From Acinetobacter sp. ANC 4558 (GTDB taxonomy: Bacteria > Pseudomonadota > Gammaproteobacteria > Pseudomonadales > Moraxellaceae), in NCBI RefSeq assembly GCF_002135375.1, contig NZ_NEGH01000003.1:248001-312000 (forward strand): a stretch of 64,000 nucleotides of DNA, in the 5' to 3' direction. Positions 45,347 to 60,630 of the stretch are shown one piece after another. The notes under the pieces were generated by a model that was given only the letters and a program-made list of their open reading frames with translations, did no database searches and had not been told where the DNA came from. Position numbers and translations under genes: made by a program. Position 1 is the stretch's first letter; every line of letters begins with the position of its first letter.

Positions 45347-46588
45347 CTAAATTGGAATTTTTTTAAAAATTTCTTGTCCTATGATTGCTGCAGTTGCAGC
45401 CGCCAGTGTCCAACCTAAATGCCCATGCCCTGTATTATAAAAAATGCGTTTTCTCTTGCCTTGTTTCATCACTGGCATCATATTCGGCATCATAGGTCTT
45501 AAACCTGCCCAAGGTACAACATGTTCAGTACATATATCAAAATGTCTGTTGGTCCAATCAATCAATGGTTGAATACGATCTGCTCGAATATCTCGATTAT
45601 AACCATTAAATTCAGCAGTTCCTGCAACTCTAAAGCGATGCATACCTAAGCGTGAAGCGACAATTTTACTGCTCTCATCTAATAAGCTCACCCAAGGCGT
45701 ATTTTTTATCGAACGTTCATCATTAATATTCACTGTGATTGAATAGCCTTTTACAGGATAAACATTAATGCGATCTCCTAGCATATTTGCCAACTGATAA
45801 CTCCCCACACCAGCACATACTAAAATAGCATCAGCAGAGATTTTTTCATCGCCAAAATCTGTTCTGATATTTTCTTTACTATGTCGGTAAATCAATTCAA
45901 TGCCATGCTCATAATGTTGAACAGTTAAAGCTTCTGTACCAAATAAAAATTTCACGCCTTTGTCTTTACAAACTCCGGCCAAACCTACGGTAAATTTATG
46001 AATATCTCCAGTTGCATCTGCGGGGCAGTAAAATCCTCCGAAATATTCCTCCGTCAATGTAGGTTCAATACTTTTAATTTCTTGTGGTGATACTGCATAT
46101 CGTTCTAAACCACTTTGGGTTAATAATTGATTTACTCGTATGGCGTCATCATAGTCATGTTGATTATGATAAAAATGTAAAATTCCTCTTTTTTCTAAAT
46201 TAAATTCAATATTTTCTTGTGTTGCAATTTCAAATAACCGATTTCTTGCCATCAATGCCAAGCGAACTGTTTCTCGAGTATTCATTTCATAATTTTTAAT
46301 CTGACCTAAAAATTCCATTAGCCATGTATACTTATGCACACTAAAAGAAGGATTGAGCAATAAGGGTGCAGATTTTTGCGACATCCATTTAATGCCCTTA
46401 AATACGGTCGATTTTTGATTCCAAACCTCCGCATTACACGCAGACAATTGTCCACCATTTGCAAATGAAGTTTCCATTGCTGGATATAAATGTTTATCTA
46501 AAACTGTGACTTGATAACCTAAATTAATCAACTCATACGCAGATGTGACACCCGTAATGCCTGCACCAATGATAATAATATGTGACAT
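45347..46588 (-). CDS. dadA: D-amino-acid dehydrogenase/glycine oxidase-type FAD enzyme
   Basis: A 413-residue FAD-dependent deaminating oxidoreductase. The dinucleotide motif is IIIGAGITGVTSAYELINLG. The block TSFANGGQLS and the C-terminal VPWAGLRPMMPNMMP and GHGHLGWTLA are typical of DadA. I use the ATG at 46588, which has AGGGAG 5 bases upstream. DadA oxidises D-amino acids to oxo acids at the inner membrane. Its leader carries a tandem glycine riboswitch, so glycine, or an amino acid made from it, is the likely controlling signal and perhaps a substrate. That step is inference. Confidence 0.85.
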   Translation of the reverse strand: MSHIIIIGAGITGVTSAYELINLGYQVTVLDKHLYPAMETSFANGGQLSACNAEVWNQKSTVFKGIKWMSQKSAPLLLNPSFSVHKYTWLMEFLGQIKNYEMNTRETVRLALMARNRLFEIATQENIEFNLEKRGILHFYHNQHDYDDAIRVNQLLTQSGLERYAVSPQEIKSIEPTLTEEYFGGFYCPADATGDIHKFTVGLAGVCKDKGVKFLFGTEALTVQHYEHGIELIYRHSKENIRTDFGDEKISADAILVCAGVGSYQLANMLGDRINVYPVKGYSITVNINDERSIKNTPWVSLLDESSKIVASRLGMHRFRVAGTAEFNGYNRDIRADRIQPLIDWTNRHFDICTEHVVPWAGLRPMMPNMMPVMKQGKRKRIFYNTGHGHLGWTLAAATAAIIGQEIFKKIPI

Positions 46589-46627
46589 AAACACTCCCTA
46601 AGAATATTTTATATTCTTGTGTTTACC

Positions 46628-46797
46628 CCATCTGTCATTGTTACCTGAGAGCTTCGATTAAACTTAATCATTTAACCTTCCCCTTCGGTGAGTATAAAAA
46701 ATACTTCTCTCCAGATTTTTGAATTATTACAGTCCTTTTGCCTGAGAGTTTCCGGGGCTGTTGCTCCTTCGGCGAACACTATTGTGTTTCTCTCCTG
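46628..46797 (-). ncRNA. Tandem glycine riboswitch
   Basis: Two consecutive glycine aptamers read on the minus strand. The first (about 46797 to 46731) has GGAGAGA, GCCGAAGGAGCAA and CTCTCAGGCAAAAGGACTG. The second (about 46714 to 46628) has GGAGAGA, CACCGAAGGGGAAGG and CTCTCAGGTAACAATGACAG. These are the conserved gcvT-type blocks in the right order, separated by a short linker. It ends about 40 bases before the dadA-type gene, so it controls that gene. In bacteria such riboswitches usually turn on glycine use or export when glycine is abundant. Confidence 0.93.
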
Positions 46798-46821
46798 CAA
46801 TAATTGCTTATTTGTTTTATT

Positions 46822-46849
46822 ATGCAAAAAACATTCCAGTTTTTTGCAT
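46822..46849. repeat. 11-bp inverted repeat upstream of the riboswitch
   Basis: A perfect stem ATGCAAAAAAC / GTTTTTTGCAT with a 6-base loop. It lies downstream of rodA and just upstream of the riboswitch transcript. It could be a rodA terminator, though the T-run sits in the stem, or a regulator site at the dadA promoter. Confidence 0.55.
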
Positions 46850-46939
46850 TTTACTCAATGTTTGTACTTATTCAATGACTATGCCAGATATTCAATTTTT
46901 TTAAAACTTTTTTATCATGTAGTACTTTTAATTTCATAC

Positions 46940-48088
46940 TTAGCGATGCGTATGAATAGACATTACAATTCCCATACTTGCCAAGAGTACAATCACAGCC
47001 GTTCCGCCATAACTCATTAAAGGCAAAGGATCTCCTGTCACAGGTAAAATTCCGCTCACCATACCTGAATTCAGAAAAACAAAGAAAAAGAATGTTAAGC
47101 CTGTTGCACCAGCAAACAAACGACCGAAATTATGAAAACAGTTCATTCCAATCATTAAACAACGAATAATAATGGCTGCAAATAAACTGATAAGTAAAAA
47201 TACGCCAACAAAACCAAACTCCTCAGCATAAGTTGACATGATAAAATCAGTATGATGTTCAGGCAAATATCCCAAATGAGATTGTGTTCCCTCTGTGAAA
47301 CCTTTTCCAACTACACCACCAGAACCAATGGCAATTTTAGATTGAATAATATTCCAACCTGCTCCCAAGGCATCAGATTCTGGATCAAATAAAGTTAATA
47401 CACGCTTTTTTTGATATTCTTGCAAAACAAACATCCAGAGCACAGGCGCAATAATTGCAAAACCAGTTAACGCACCTAAAATTAATCGCCAAGACATTCC
47501 GCTTAAAAATAAAACAAAGATTCCTGGAATAATTAAACCAATATTTAAATCGGGTTGTAATGCCACCAAAATAAAAGGAATCATCATCAGTAGAAATGCA
47601 ATAACAATATGCATAAATTTAGGTGGAAATGGCTTTAATGAAAAATACCATGCCATCATTAAAGGCATAGCAAATTTCATAAACTCACTGGGTTGCATAC
47701 TTCCAATAGCAGGTAAACTAATCCATCGCTTCGCGCCTAACCGCTTTTCGCCAATGACCAGCACTAATAATAGAAGTAATGTTGCAATGAGATATAAATA
47801 TGGTGCTAAAGATTGATAAACTTTAGGCGGAATTTGTGCACAAATAAATAATGCAATAAATCCGACCCCAAAACTAATGGATTGGCGAATGAGCATACCC
47901 GAATCTTCTGCTGTCGCACTATAGACAACCATTAAACCTAAAATTGAATTCAAGATTAAAAAGCATAAAAGCCATGGATCTAAATGTAGCTTTGCCCATC
48001 TGCTTGGCACATCACTTTTCATGCTTCTACCATCACGCAATGCATGACGTAAAAAACGATACTGCTGGGAAGGTATCATTTCATTCAA
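46940..48088 (-). CDS. mrdB: Peptidoglycan polymerase RodA (SEDS family)
   Basis: A 382-residue SEDS membrane protein with about ten helices. It has the block LMVVYSATAEDSG near residue 52, then LQPDLNIGLIIPGIFVLFLSG. The C-terminal region includes the PEHHTDFIMSTYAEEFGFVG motif and LPVTGDPLPLMSYGGTA, both diagnostic of SEDS proteins. RodA polymerises glycan strands with PBP2 during elongation. The alternative FtsW is less likely because of the shorter N-terminus and the absence of division genes directly next to it. No mrdA gene adjoins it in the window. Confidence 0.92.
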   Translation of the reverse strand: MNEMIPSQQYRFLRHALRDGRSMKSDVPSRWAKLHLDPWLLCFLILNSILGLMVVYSATAEDSGMLIRQSISFGVGFIALFICAQIPPKVYQSLAPYLYLIATLLLLLVLVIGEKRLGAKRWISLPAIGSMQPSEFMKFAMPLMMAWYFSLKPFPPKFMHIVIAFLLMMIPFILVALQPDLNIGLIIPGIFVLFLSGMSWRLILGALTGFAIIAPVLWMFVLQEYQKKRVLTLFDPESDALGAGWNIIQSKIAIGSGGVVGKGFTEGTQSHLGYLPEHHTDFIMSTYAEEFGFVGVFLLISLFAAIIIRCLMIGMNCFHNFGRLFAGATGLTFFFFVFLNSGMVSGILPVTGDPLPLMSYGGTAVIVLLASMGIVMSIHTHR

Positions 48089-48171
48089 TTTTCATATTAA
48101 AAAATATAGCCTGAATTATAGAATTAAAGCTAGAAAGTGTGAATCATTAAAAACCATACTCTTGTTTCTTT

Positions 48172-48906
48172 TTAATACAATAACGATTCTTTTTGAGATT
48201 CTAAAATAAGTTTGGCAAGCACTAAGTCTTCTGGATAAGTAATTTTAATATTATCTGCTCGCCCTTGAACCAGCATAACCGCTTCATCGATAAACTCTAA
48301 AGCACTTGCTTCATCGGTAATATTTATATTCGCTGCCAATGCTTCTTCTATGGCATGTTTTAATATACCAATTCGACTCACTTGAGGGGTTTGTGCTTGC
48401 CACATTAAATGACGATCTACTGTTTTTTCAATAACTGCATGCACTTTTTCTTTTTTTAAGGTATCTCGTACTGGCGTTGCTAAAATAGCATTCTGGTTAT
48501 TAGAGATTGCAGAGGTGATTAATTTTTCTAGCGAAGCGACATCAACACATGGGCGCGCTGCATCATGGACCAAGACCCAATCCTCTTGAGATGCGATTTG
48601 ACTTAAATAGATTAAAGCATTTAAAACAGAATTTACCCGTTCTCGACCACCAAGACAAAAATGTATTTTTGTTGCATGTTCAAAACTTAAAGTTTTTACA
48701 AAATCATCTTGCTCGCTCACTGCAAGCACACAACCTGCTAAATCTAATTGATTAATTCGCTCTACCGTATGTTGTAAAACAGTTTTATTCTGAATTAATT
48801 GATATTGCTTTAACTCTGTTTTGGAGAATCTTGAACCCGAACCAGCAGCAGGTATAATTGCCCAAATTTTATTGTTCTGGTGGAAGTTCATTGGGTTCTT
48901 GTTCAT
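48172..48906 (-). CDS. ispD: 2-C-methyl-D-erythritol 4-phosphate cytidylyltransferase
   Basis: A 244-residue nucleotidyltransferase. The CTP-binding loop is IIPAAGSGSRF, and the later blocks LVHDAARPCVD and WQAQTPQVSR are typical. It converts MEP to CDP-ME in the non-mevalonate isoprenoid pathway. Its 5' end overlaps the ftsB 3' end by 38 bases with the ATG at 48906; an internal ATG five codons later would shorten this to 23. It follows ftsB, the standard gammaproteobacterial order. The usual ispF partner is not adjacent. Confidence 0.94.
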   Translation of the reverse strand: MNKNPMNFHQNNKIWAIIPAAGSGSRFSKTELKQYQLIQNKTVLQHTVERINQLDLAGCVLAVSEQDDFVKTLSFEHATKIHFCLGGRERVNSVLNALIYLSQIASQEDWVLVHDAARPCVDVASLEKLITSAISNNQNAILATPVRDTLKKEKVHAVIEKTVDRHLMWQAQTPQVSRIGILKHAIEEALAANINITDEASALEFIDEAVMLVQGRADNIKITYPEDLVLAKLILESQKESLLY

Positions 48907-49258
48907 TGGTTCTTAAATCATTGGCATATGGATTCACATACACAGGCTTATATTGCGTACTAATTGTACTCATTTGTATAAATGTTTCATGCGGTTTAAT
49001 TAAACCTAAGTCTAATCTTGCATGCTCTTCCATGGCTTCAATACCATTTTTGAGATCATAAACTTCTGCCGCCAAAATGCGGTTCCGTTCTTTTAATTCA
49101 CTATTCAATTCAGCTTGTTGCTGTATTTTTTGATTGAGTTTCTGGTGTTCAAAATATCCACCTTCACCAAACCAATAGAGGTACTGAAACCCTGCGATCA
49201 AAATGATCGCAAGGCCCAATAATACTTTGCTCATGGTTGAGCTAAAAATGCTTAACAT
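48869..49258 (-). CDS. ftsB: Cell division protein FtsB
   Basis: A 129-residue bitopic protein: N-terminal membrane helix at about residues 10-29, then a coiled coil (KLNQKIQQQAELNSELKERN) and the conserved LKNGIEAMEEHARLDLGLIKPHE block. A low-complexity C-terminal tail follows. FtsB forms the FtsQLB complex that activates septal peptidoglycan synthesis. An ATG at codon 9 is an alternative start. Between eno and ispD, as in E. coli, with the eno stop 15 bases upstream of it. Confidence 0.92.
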   Translation of the reverse strand: MLSIFSSTMSKVLLGLAIILIAGFQYLYWFGEGGYFEHQKLNQKIQQQAELNSELKERNRILAAEVYDLKNGIEAMEEHARLDLGLIKPHETFIQMSTISTQYKPVYVNPYANDLRTNEQEPNELPPEQ

Positions 49259-49272
49259 TTAAATGCGATCGC

Positions 49273-50580
<1,308 letters not shown>

Positions 50581-50606
50581 TTAATAACGAAATGCGTTTA
50601 ATGGCA

Positions 50607-51464
<858 letters not shown>

Positions 51465-51495
51465 TTAAACTTCCTAGTTTTGTCCTAATTATCCA

Positions 51496-53232
<1,737 letters not shown>

Positions 53233-53361
53233 TCACAACATTTCACATTTGATTGTTTTTTAAACGAACATTCTTTCTTAGTTCACGCTTTTACAGCATT
53301 TTATTCATCTATTTTGCTGTTATAATAACTTTATCCTTTAATGACACTGTTTTGTGCAATT

Positions 53362-53808
53362 ATGAATAAAAAACTTTTGATCTTAGGTGCTATTGCGACG
53401 GGTTTATTATTAACAGCATGCGTAAAAAAAGAATCACCGACTGAACACGAACCTGAACAAACTCAAGCGGTTTCTGAACCTACTGAATTTCATTCATTAG
53501 AAGCAACCCCATCTGAAGAAACAACACCAACACAAGTAGTTATAGAGACAACTGAAGTTCAAGTAGTTACACCTGAAATTCGCCATACTGAAACTCCAGC
53601 GGTGACTCAACCTGCAACTCAATATAATAATGTTGAATCTGTTACACCACCACCTTCAAAACCTATGCCTGTTGAAAATAAGCCTGTTGAAAACAAACCT
53701 GCTCAAATCCAACAACAACCTGCAAAAGCAAGCAATAACAATGCTCAATCCGAAGATGATGCCGTTGCGGCAGCCATTGCAGCTGCAACTCCAGCATTGA
53801 AAAATTAA
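53362..53808 (+). CDS. Proline/threonine-rich lipoprotein
   Basis: A 148-residue predicted lipoprotein. The signal peptide ends with the lipobox LLTAC, so Cys20 would be acylated. The mature part is low-complexity, rich in Pro, Thr, Glu and Gln, with the short repeat PVENK twice and an alanine-rich C-terminus (AVAAAIAAATPALKN). No catalytic fold is apparent; it may be a flexible surface or periplasmic linker. I chose the ATG at 53362 because the signal peptide begins there. It is divergent from pyrG. Confidence 0.7.
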   Translation: MNKKLLILGAIATGLLLTACVKKESPTEHEPEQTQAVSEPTEFHSLEATPSEETTPTQVVIETTEVQVVTPEIRHTETPAVTQPATQYNNVESVTPPPSKPMPVENKPVENKPAQIQQQPAKASNNNAQSEDDAVAAAIAAATPALKN

Positions 53809-53842
53809 ATCAATATGTTTTGATTTAGGTTTCTGATAAAAG

Positions 53843-53867
53843 ACCCAATCATCAATTGGGTTTTTTT
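53843..53867 (+). terminator. Terminator after the lipoprotein gene
   Basis: A 7-bp stem ACCCAAT / ATTGGGT with a 5-base loop, followed by a run of six further T. It lies 35 bases after the stop. Confidence 0.8.
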
Positions 53868-53886
53868 CAATAAAAAGAACACTGTT

Positions 53887-54777
53887 TTATAAATCGTCTT
53901 GTAATTTTTCTGCTAAATAATCAATAAGCACTCTAATTCTTTTAGGAATTTGATTCTGCTGATAATAGACAGCATGTATTTTTTGTTGTTGTATTTCAAT
54001 ATGCTCTTCCAATAATGCAACAAACCGTCCTTCTTTCAAATCATCTCCAACCATAAACCGTGATAAACAGGCAATACCTGCTCCTTGCAATGCAAGTTGG
54101 CGTACCGTTTCACCATTCGAAGATTTAATTTTTGCCTCTATGGTGAATGGTTTATTATTAATTTGAATTGGCCAATTATTTAAATGGGTAGGTTGGCTAA
54201 ACCCAAGCAAAGTATGTGTCATTAAATCAACAGGATGTTTCGGAATACCTGCTTGAGCTAAATAGTTTGCAGTTGCCACAATATATAATCGACTGGTACA
54301 TAATAATTTAGCATGCAAACTCGAATCTCTTAATTCACCAAAACGAATTGCAACATCTGTTTTATGTTCCAATAAATCAATAATCTGTTCGTGATTCGTT
54401 AACTCAATCTGAATATTCGGATATTTTTTCGTAAATTCTGCAACCAAGGGCACAATGACATGTAAAATAAAAGGCGTTGCAGAATCAATACGAATAAGTC
54501 CACTCATTTCTGCATTCGATCTTTGTAAAGATTCTTCTGCCTCTGACAAGTCTGATAAAATTTTTCGTGCTTTTTCTAAAAACTGTTGTCCTTCATAGGT
54601 CAATTTCAGCTTTCGTGTCGTGCGTTCCAACAATGTCACATTCAACTTATTTTCAAGCCGTTGTAAAGCACGACTAATGCCCGAAGTCGTTTGATCTAAT
54701 TGCTGTGCAGCTGCCATAATTGAACCGCTATCAACAATAGTAACAAAGGCACTTAATTCTTCAATCGTAGATTTCAT
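53887..54777 (-). CDS. LysR-family transcriptional regulator
   Basis: A 296-residue regulator. The N-terminal HTH is STIEELSAFVTIVDSGSIMA followed by AAQQLDQTTSGISRALQRLE. The effector domain starts near residue 90. It is divergent from the dkgB-MFS unit, with about 110 bases between the starts, so it probably controls that unit. The effector is unknown. Confidence 0.9.
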   Translation of the reverse strand: MKSTIEELSAFVTIVDSGSIMAAAQQLDQTTSGISRALQRLENKLNVTLLERTTRKLKLTYEGQQFLEKARKILSDLSEAEESLQRSNAEMSGLIRIDSATPFILHVIVPLVAEFTKKYPNIQIELTNHEQIIDLLEHKTDVAIRFGELRDSSLHAKLLCTSRLYIVATANYLAQAGIPKHPVDLMTHTLLGFSQPTHLNNWPIQINNKPFTIEAKIKSSNGETVRQLALQGAGIACLSRFMVGDDLKEGRFVALLEEHIEIQQQKIHAVYYQQNQIPKRIRVLIDYLAEKLQDDL

Positions 54778-54888
54778 AGATTTATTTATTGATTTTTAGT
54801 CAATAATATTTTGCAAACTAACGACTATTTAATCAAGAGAACTTTCTGCAAAATAGCGCCCATACATTTACTGAAACATGAAAATCTT

Positions 54889-55692
54889 ATGATTATTCCA
54901 CAATTTGGTCTAGGAACTTTTCGCTTAACAGGTGAAACAGTGATTCAATCTGTTCAAACTGCACTTGAAGTCGGCTACCGCACAATAGACACTGCACAAA
55001 TTTATGGAAATGAAGCTGAAATTGGTCAAGCGATTGCTCAAAGTGGTGTTGCTCGATCAGAACTATTTTTAACCACTAAAATTTGGACGGTACATTATGA
55101 TGCTGAAAAACTGATAGGAAGTTTGAAAGAAAGTTTACAAAAACTACGCACTGATCATGTGAATTTAACACTCATACACTGGCCTGCACCAAAACTAGGT
55201 GTGCAAATTCCTGAGTTAATGCAAACATTACTTGAGGCGAAGCAGCTCGGCTTAACTGAATATATTGGAATTTCAAACTTTAATATTGAACTCACCCAAC
55301 AGGCCATTGAGAGTGTTGGTCAAGTTAATATTGCGACAAATCAAATTGAACTTAGTCCTTATTTACAAAATCAAAAATTAGCTCGTTTTCTCCAACAGCA
55401 AAATATTGATGTTACCTCTTATATGACGCTTGCCTATGGCAAAGTGCTCAAAGATCCCGTTCTCCATAATATTGCCTTAGAACACCAAGTGACCCCTGCT
55501 CAAATTGCTTTAGCATGGGCATTACAAAAAGGCTATGCTGTCATTCCATCGTCTACACAACGTGAACATCTTATTGCAAACTTACAAGCCCAAGATATTC
55601 AATTAACAGAACTGGAAATGCAAGCAATCGCCTCACTTGATCGCAATGGCAGAGAGGTTAATCCAGATGAACTTGCACCAGAGTGGGATTAA
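54889..55692 (+). CDS. dkgB: Aldo/keto reductase, DkgB type
   Basis: A 267-residue AKR, the same length as E. coli DkgB, with strong block similarity ([20 protein letters not shown] and [20 protein letters not shown]). The catalytic tetrad is visible: Asp and Tyr in DTAQIYGNE, Lys in TTKIW and His in LIHWP. DkgB reduces 2,5-diketo-D-gluconate, methylglyoxal and related carbonyls with NADPH. I use the ATG at 54889; an upstream open region up to 54811 is likely untranslated. The next gene starts 3 bases after the stop. Confidence 0.9.
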   Translation: MIIPQFGLGTFRLTGETVIQSVQTALEVGYRTIDTAQIYGNEAEIGQAIAQSGVARSELFLTTKIWTVHYDAEKLIGSLKESLQKLRTDHVNLTLIHWPAPKLGVQIPELMQTLLEAKQLGLTEYIGISNFNIELTQQAIESVGQVNIATNQIELSPYLQNQKLARFLQQQNIDVTSYMTLAYGKVLKDPVLHNIALEHQVTPAQIALAWALQKGYAVIPSSTQREHLIANLQAQDIQLTELEMQAIASLDRNGREVNPDELAPEWD

Positions 55693-55695
55693 TTC

Positions 55696-56865
55696 ATGAA
55701 ATTTAACTTCCCATTACTTGCATTAGCAATTGGTGCTTTTGCCATTGGCACAACAGAGTTTTCGCCCATGGGTTTTCTTCCAGAAATTGCTCATGATCTT
55801 TCTGTATCTATTCCACAAGCAGGACTATTAATTAGTGCCTATGCCATTGGTGTGATGATTGGTGCACCACTCATGACATTATGGTTATCACGTTTTCCCA
55901 AACGTACAGCCTTAATCTTATTAATGGCAATTTTTACCATTGGCAATATCTGTGCAACATTTGCGCCTGATTATATGAGCCTAATGGGTGCTCGTTTAAT
56001 TACCAGTTTAAATCATGGTGCGTTTTTTGGTTTAGGTTCCATCGTTGCAGCCAGTGTTGTTCCTAAAGACAAACAAGCCAGTGCTGTTGCCATGATGTTC
56101 ATGGGACTAACTATTGCAAATATTGGTGGTGTACCTCTTGCAACATGGGTGGGTCAAAATATTGGATGGCGCATGTCTTTTGCAACGATTTCTATTTTAG
56201 GCATTATTACAATGTTCTTTTTATGGAAAGCCTTACCTCAAAATGACCGTGCAACCAAACCAAATGTTCGCAAAGAACTAAAAGTATTAACCCGAGCGCC
56301 TGTTGTGCTCGCTTTGTTAACCACCGTAATGAGTGCGGGTGCAATGTTTGCTTTATATACGTATATTGCACCTAGTCTAAAAGACTTCGCGAACACCTCA
56401 CCACAAGTCATTACTTTTATGTTAGTTCTGATTGGCATCGGGTTTTCAATTGGAAATCATTTAGGCGGAAAATTTGCAGATATTTCATTAGAAAAAACCC
56501 TGATTGGTTTTTTAACACTCTTGATGATTATCATGTTACTTTTCCCATTACTTGCTCAAACTCTTTTAGGTGCTTCAATCGCATTAGTAATCTGGGGTGC
56601 ACTGGCCTTTGCTGTTGTACCACCGCTACAAATGCGAGTGATGTCTGTGGCTTATGACGCTCCTGGTCTTGCATCATCTGTTAATATTGGTGCATTTAAC
56701 CTCGGAAATGCATTAGGTGCTTTTGCTGGTGCAATGGTTTTAAACTTAGGGTTTAGCTATCGTGTTGTCTCATTTACAGGTGCAGGTTTAAGTTTCATTG
56801 CACTCTTGTTAGTTTTGATACAAATGAAACTTACACCACTCAAAGCACATGAAAATCATTGCTAA
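55696..56865 (+). CDS. MFS transporter, YdhP/AraJ-like
   Basis: A 389-residue, 12-helix transporter. It begins FPLLALAIGAFAIGTTEFSP MG-type, and has RTALILLMAIFTIGNICATF, RLITSLNHGAFFGLGS and GGVPLATWVGQNIGWRMSF, all typical of the YdhP/arabinose-efflux group. Substrates are not known; the adjacent aldo/keto reductase and LysR suggest a carbonyl or sugar-derived compound. It follows dkgB by 3 bases and ends in a strong terminator. Confidence 0.88.
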   Translation: MKFNFPLLALAIGAFAIGTTEFSPMGFLPEIAHDLSVSIPQAGLLISAYAIGVMIGAPLMTLWLSRFPKRTALILLMAIFTIGNICATFAPDYMSLMGARLITSLNHGAFFGLGSIVAASVVPKDKQASAVAMMFMGLTIANIGGVPLATWVGQNIGWRMSFATISILGIITMFFLWKALPQNDRATKPNVRKELKVLTRAPVVLALLTTVMSAGAMFALYTYIAPSLKDFANTSPQVITFMLVLIGIGFSIGNHLGGKFADISLEKTLIGFLTLLMIIMLLFPLLAQTLLGASIALVIWGALAFAVVPPLQMRVMSVAYDAPGLASSVNIGAFNLGNALGAFAGAMVLNLGFSYRVVSFTGAGLSFIALLLVLIQMKLTPLKAHENHC

Positions 56866-56892
56866 AAAACCTAATATTTCAATTGTTCTATG

Positions 56893-56923
56893 TTAAAAAG
56901 CCTGTATCTTACAGGCTTTTTAA
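56893..56923. terminator. Bidirectional terminator between the MFS and hydrolase genes
   Basis: A perfect 14-bp stem (TTAAAAAGCCTGTA / TACAGGCTTTTTAA) with a 3-base loop. It lies between convergent genes. Confidence 0.92.
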
Positions 56924-56947
56924 CGATTAAAAATTTTATACGACTTT

Positions 56948-58039
56948 TCAATTACGCTGTATTTTAAAAAAATCTGCAATTAATTGATTCGCCCAAGATT
57001 TAGTATTAAATGTTCCTTCGTAAAAGCCGCAATGACTTCCTTTTTTTGTTGTAATTACAGCAATATTACTCTTTTGCTGTAATGCATCTTTATAAGGCTC
57101 AAAATTTTTAATATGACACACGGGATCATCTTCTGCATTCAAAATTAATAGTGGAACATGAATATTATCTAACACATAAATTGGATTCGTTGCTTTACTA
57201 TAGCTTTCATAATCATGAAAACCCGCCATTCGATAATAAACTTTCTCAAACTCGGCTAAATTCTTCGCACGTGTTACCACCTTTATTGTTTCTTCTTCTC
57301 GCCATGCTTTTGAGTAAGGTTCAATAAATCTTTGACATAATTTCTTGACCATAATCTTACTATAAAAAGGATGAACATTCTTAAAGCCTGTTTCGGTATT
57401 ATATCCAGGGCACAAAGCAAAAGCTGCTTTAATCGGTGTGTTTTTTCCAACATCTCCTAAATATCTAACCAAAAGCCCTGTTCCAGCCGAAGACCCAACG
57501 GCATATAAGTCTGATTCAGGAAACCTTTGTTGAATATGTGCAAGTTGTTCTTTTAAATCATCTGGTGAGCCAAAGAGATTAATCTTAGGCACAGTCATCG
57601 GTAAATTGGCATGACCACGGCGAACACATAAAGCTATGCGCCAACCTGTATATTGATGAAGATCATGTACCATTTCAACCATACTTTCAGGAGAACCTGT
57701 CAATGTATGTAAAATCACGATTGTTGGCGTATTCTCAGGTAAATCCAAGCCAACCCAAGCGATAGCAGTCACGCCACCATCACTCATGGTTAACTGTTCA
57801 ATGACATCATATTCAATTTGATGATTTTTTTTCTTCACAACATCAAAATAAAAAATATGCAAGTGAGAATTTGCTAACCACGGTGTAGGCTTATACTTTC
57901 GCTTTAATTGAGGTAAAGAATTAAATAACTCATCAAAGAAGCCATGCTGTTTAAAATATAATTTGGGTTCTTCAGCACCAATAGCACGGTCTAACCATTG
58001 ATCTGTAAACTGATGAACCTTAGCCACAATTTTTTTCAT
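56948..58039 (-). CDS. YheT-type alpha/beta hydrolase
   Basis: A 363-residue hydrolase (COG0429-like). The nucleophile elbow is VGSSAG, the oxyanion strand is TIVILHTLTGSPESM, and the catalytic acid and His are probably in LNAEDDPVC and KKGSHCGFYEG. I chose the ATG at 58039, with AGGA 8 bases upstream; the long open region to 58156 overlaps the SnoaL-like gene and is unlikely to be translated. Bacterial substrates are unknown. It probably shares the promoter of the SnoaL-like gene (70-base gap). Confidence 0.83.
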   Translation of the reverse strand: MKKIVAKVHQFTDQWLDRAIGAEEPKLYFKQHGFFDELFNSLPQLKRKYKPTPWLANSHLHIFYFDVVKKKNHQIEYDVIEQLTMSDGGVTAIAWVGLDLPENTPTIVILHTLTGSPESMVEMVHDLHQYTGWRIALCVRRGHANLPMTVPKINLFGSPDDLKEQLAHIQQRFPESDLYAVGSSAGTGLLVRYLGDVGKNTPIKAAFALCPGYNTETGFKNVHPFYSKIMVKKLCQRFIEPYSKAWREEETIKVVTRAKNLAEFEKVYYRMAGFHDYESYSKATNPIYVLDNIHVPLLILNAEDDPVCHIKNFEPYKDALQQKSNIAVITTKKGSHCGFYEGTFNTKSWANQLIADFFKIQRN

Positions 58040-58109
58040 AAGCATGATCCTATATTCAGTTAAAATAATTTTAGAGCTAAGCGAAATACCATGTTGACCA
58101 AATCGACCA

Positions 58110-58511
58110 TTAACTGCCCGAATATTGTTTAATCCGCTCCCCCATCTGTAGCGCAAGTGCTTCTAAACCATTTTTAGGCCTAATCATGACTTCTATTTCT
58201 TGTATTTTTCCATCTTCATTAAATTGAATCATATCGATTCCTTTTAATTCTTTTTCGTGAATATTCGCTGAAAATTCTAAAACAATATGTTGTCTATCTT
58301 CTGTATAGAATTCACGGTGATAACGAAAATTCTCAAAGACCTGAATAACATTCGTTAAAATAAAAGTTACAACCGATTTACCCACATAAGGCGTAATTGC
58401 AACAGGCGAGCGAAAAACAACATCATCCGCCAGTAACTCTTGCAAGAGACTCATATCTCTTTGCGCCAACATAAGATGCCATTTATTTAGTGATTGTTGA
58501 TTTTTGTGCAT
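58110..58511 (-). CDS. SnoaL-like / NTF2-fold protein
   Basis: A 133-residue cone-fold protein. It begins with a helix (LNKWHLMLAQRDMSLLQELL) followed by ADDVVFRSPVAITPYVGK, then strands ending GIDMIQFNEDGKIQEIEVMIRP, the NTF2/SnoaL pattern. Members act as isomerases, cyclases or hydrolases, or are binding proteins; the active residues vary and no function can be assigned. It precedes the YheT-type hydrolase gene on the same strand. Confidence 0.75.
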   Translation of the reverse strand: MHKNQQSLNKWHLMLAQRDMSLLQELLADDVVFRSPVAITPYVGKSVVTFILTNVIQVFENFRYHREFYTEDRQHIVLEFSANIHEKELKGIDMIQFNEDGKIQEIEVMIRPKNGLEALALQMGERIKQYSGS

Positions 58512-58530
58512 TATATTTTCCCCAGATATT

Positions 58531-58555
58531 AAAAAAGGAAGTGCTTAACACTTCC
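58531..58555 (-). terminator. Terminator of fadH
   Basis: A 7-bp stem GGAAGTG / CACTTCC with a 5-base loop, followed on the minus strand by T6. It lies 11 bases past the fadH stop. Confidence 0.88.
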
Positions 58556-58566
58556 ATAATGATGTC

Positions 58567-60630
<2,064 letters not shown>

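Noticed and set aside
46688-47020. 110-residue open frame across the riboswitch and the end of rodA
   Set aside because: It crosses the glycine riboswitch on the opposite strand and has no protein-like pattern.
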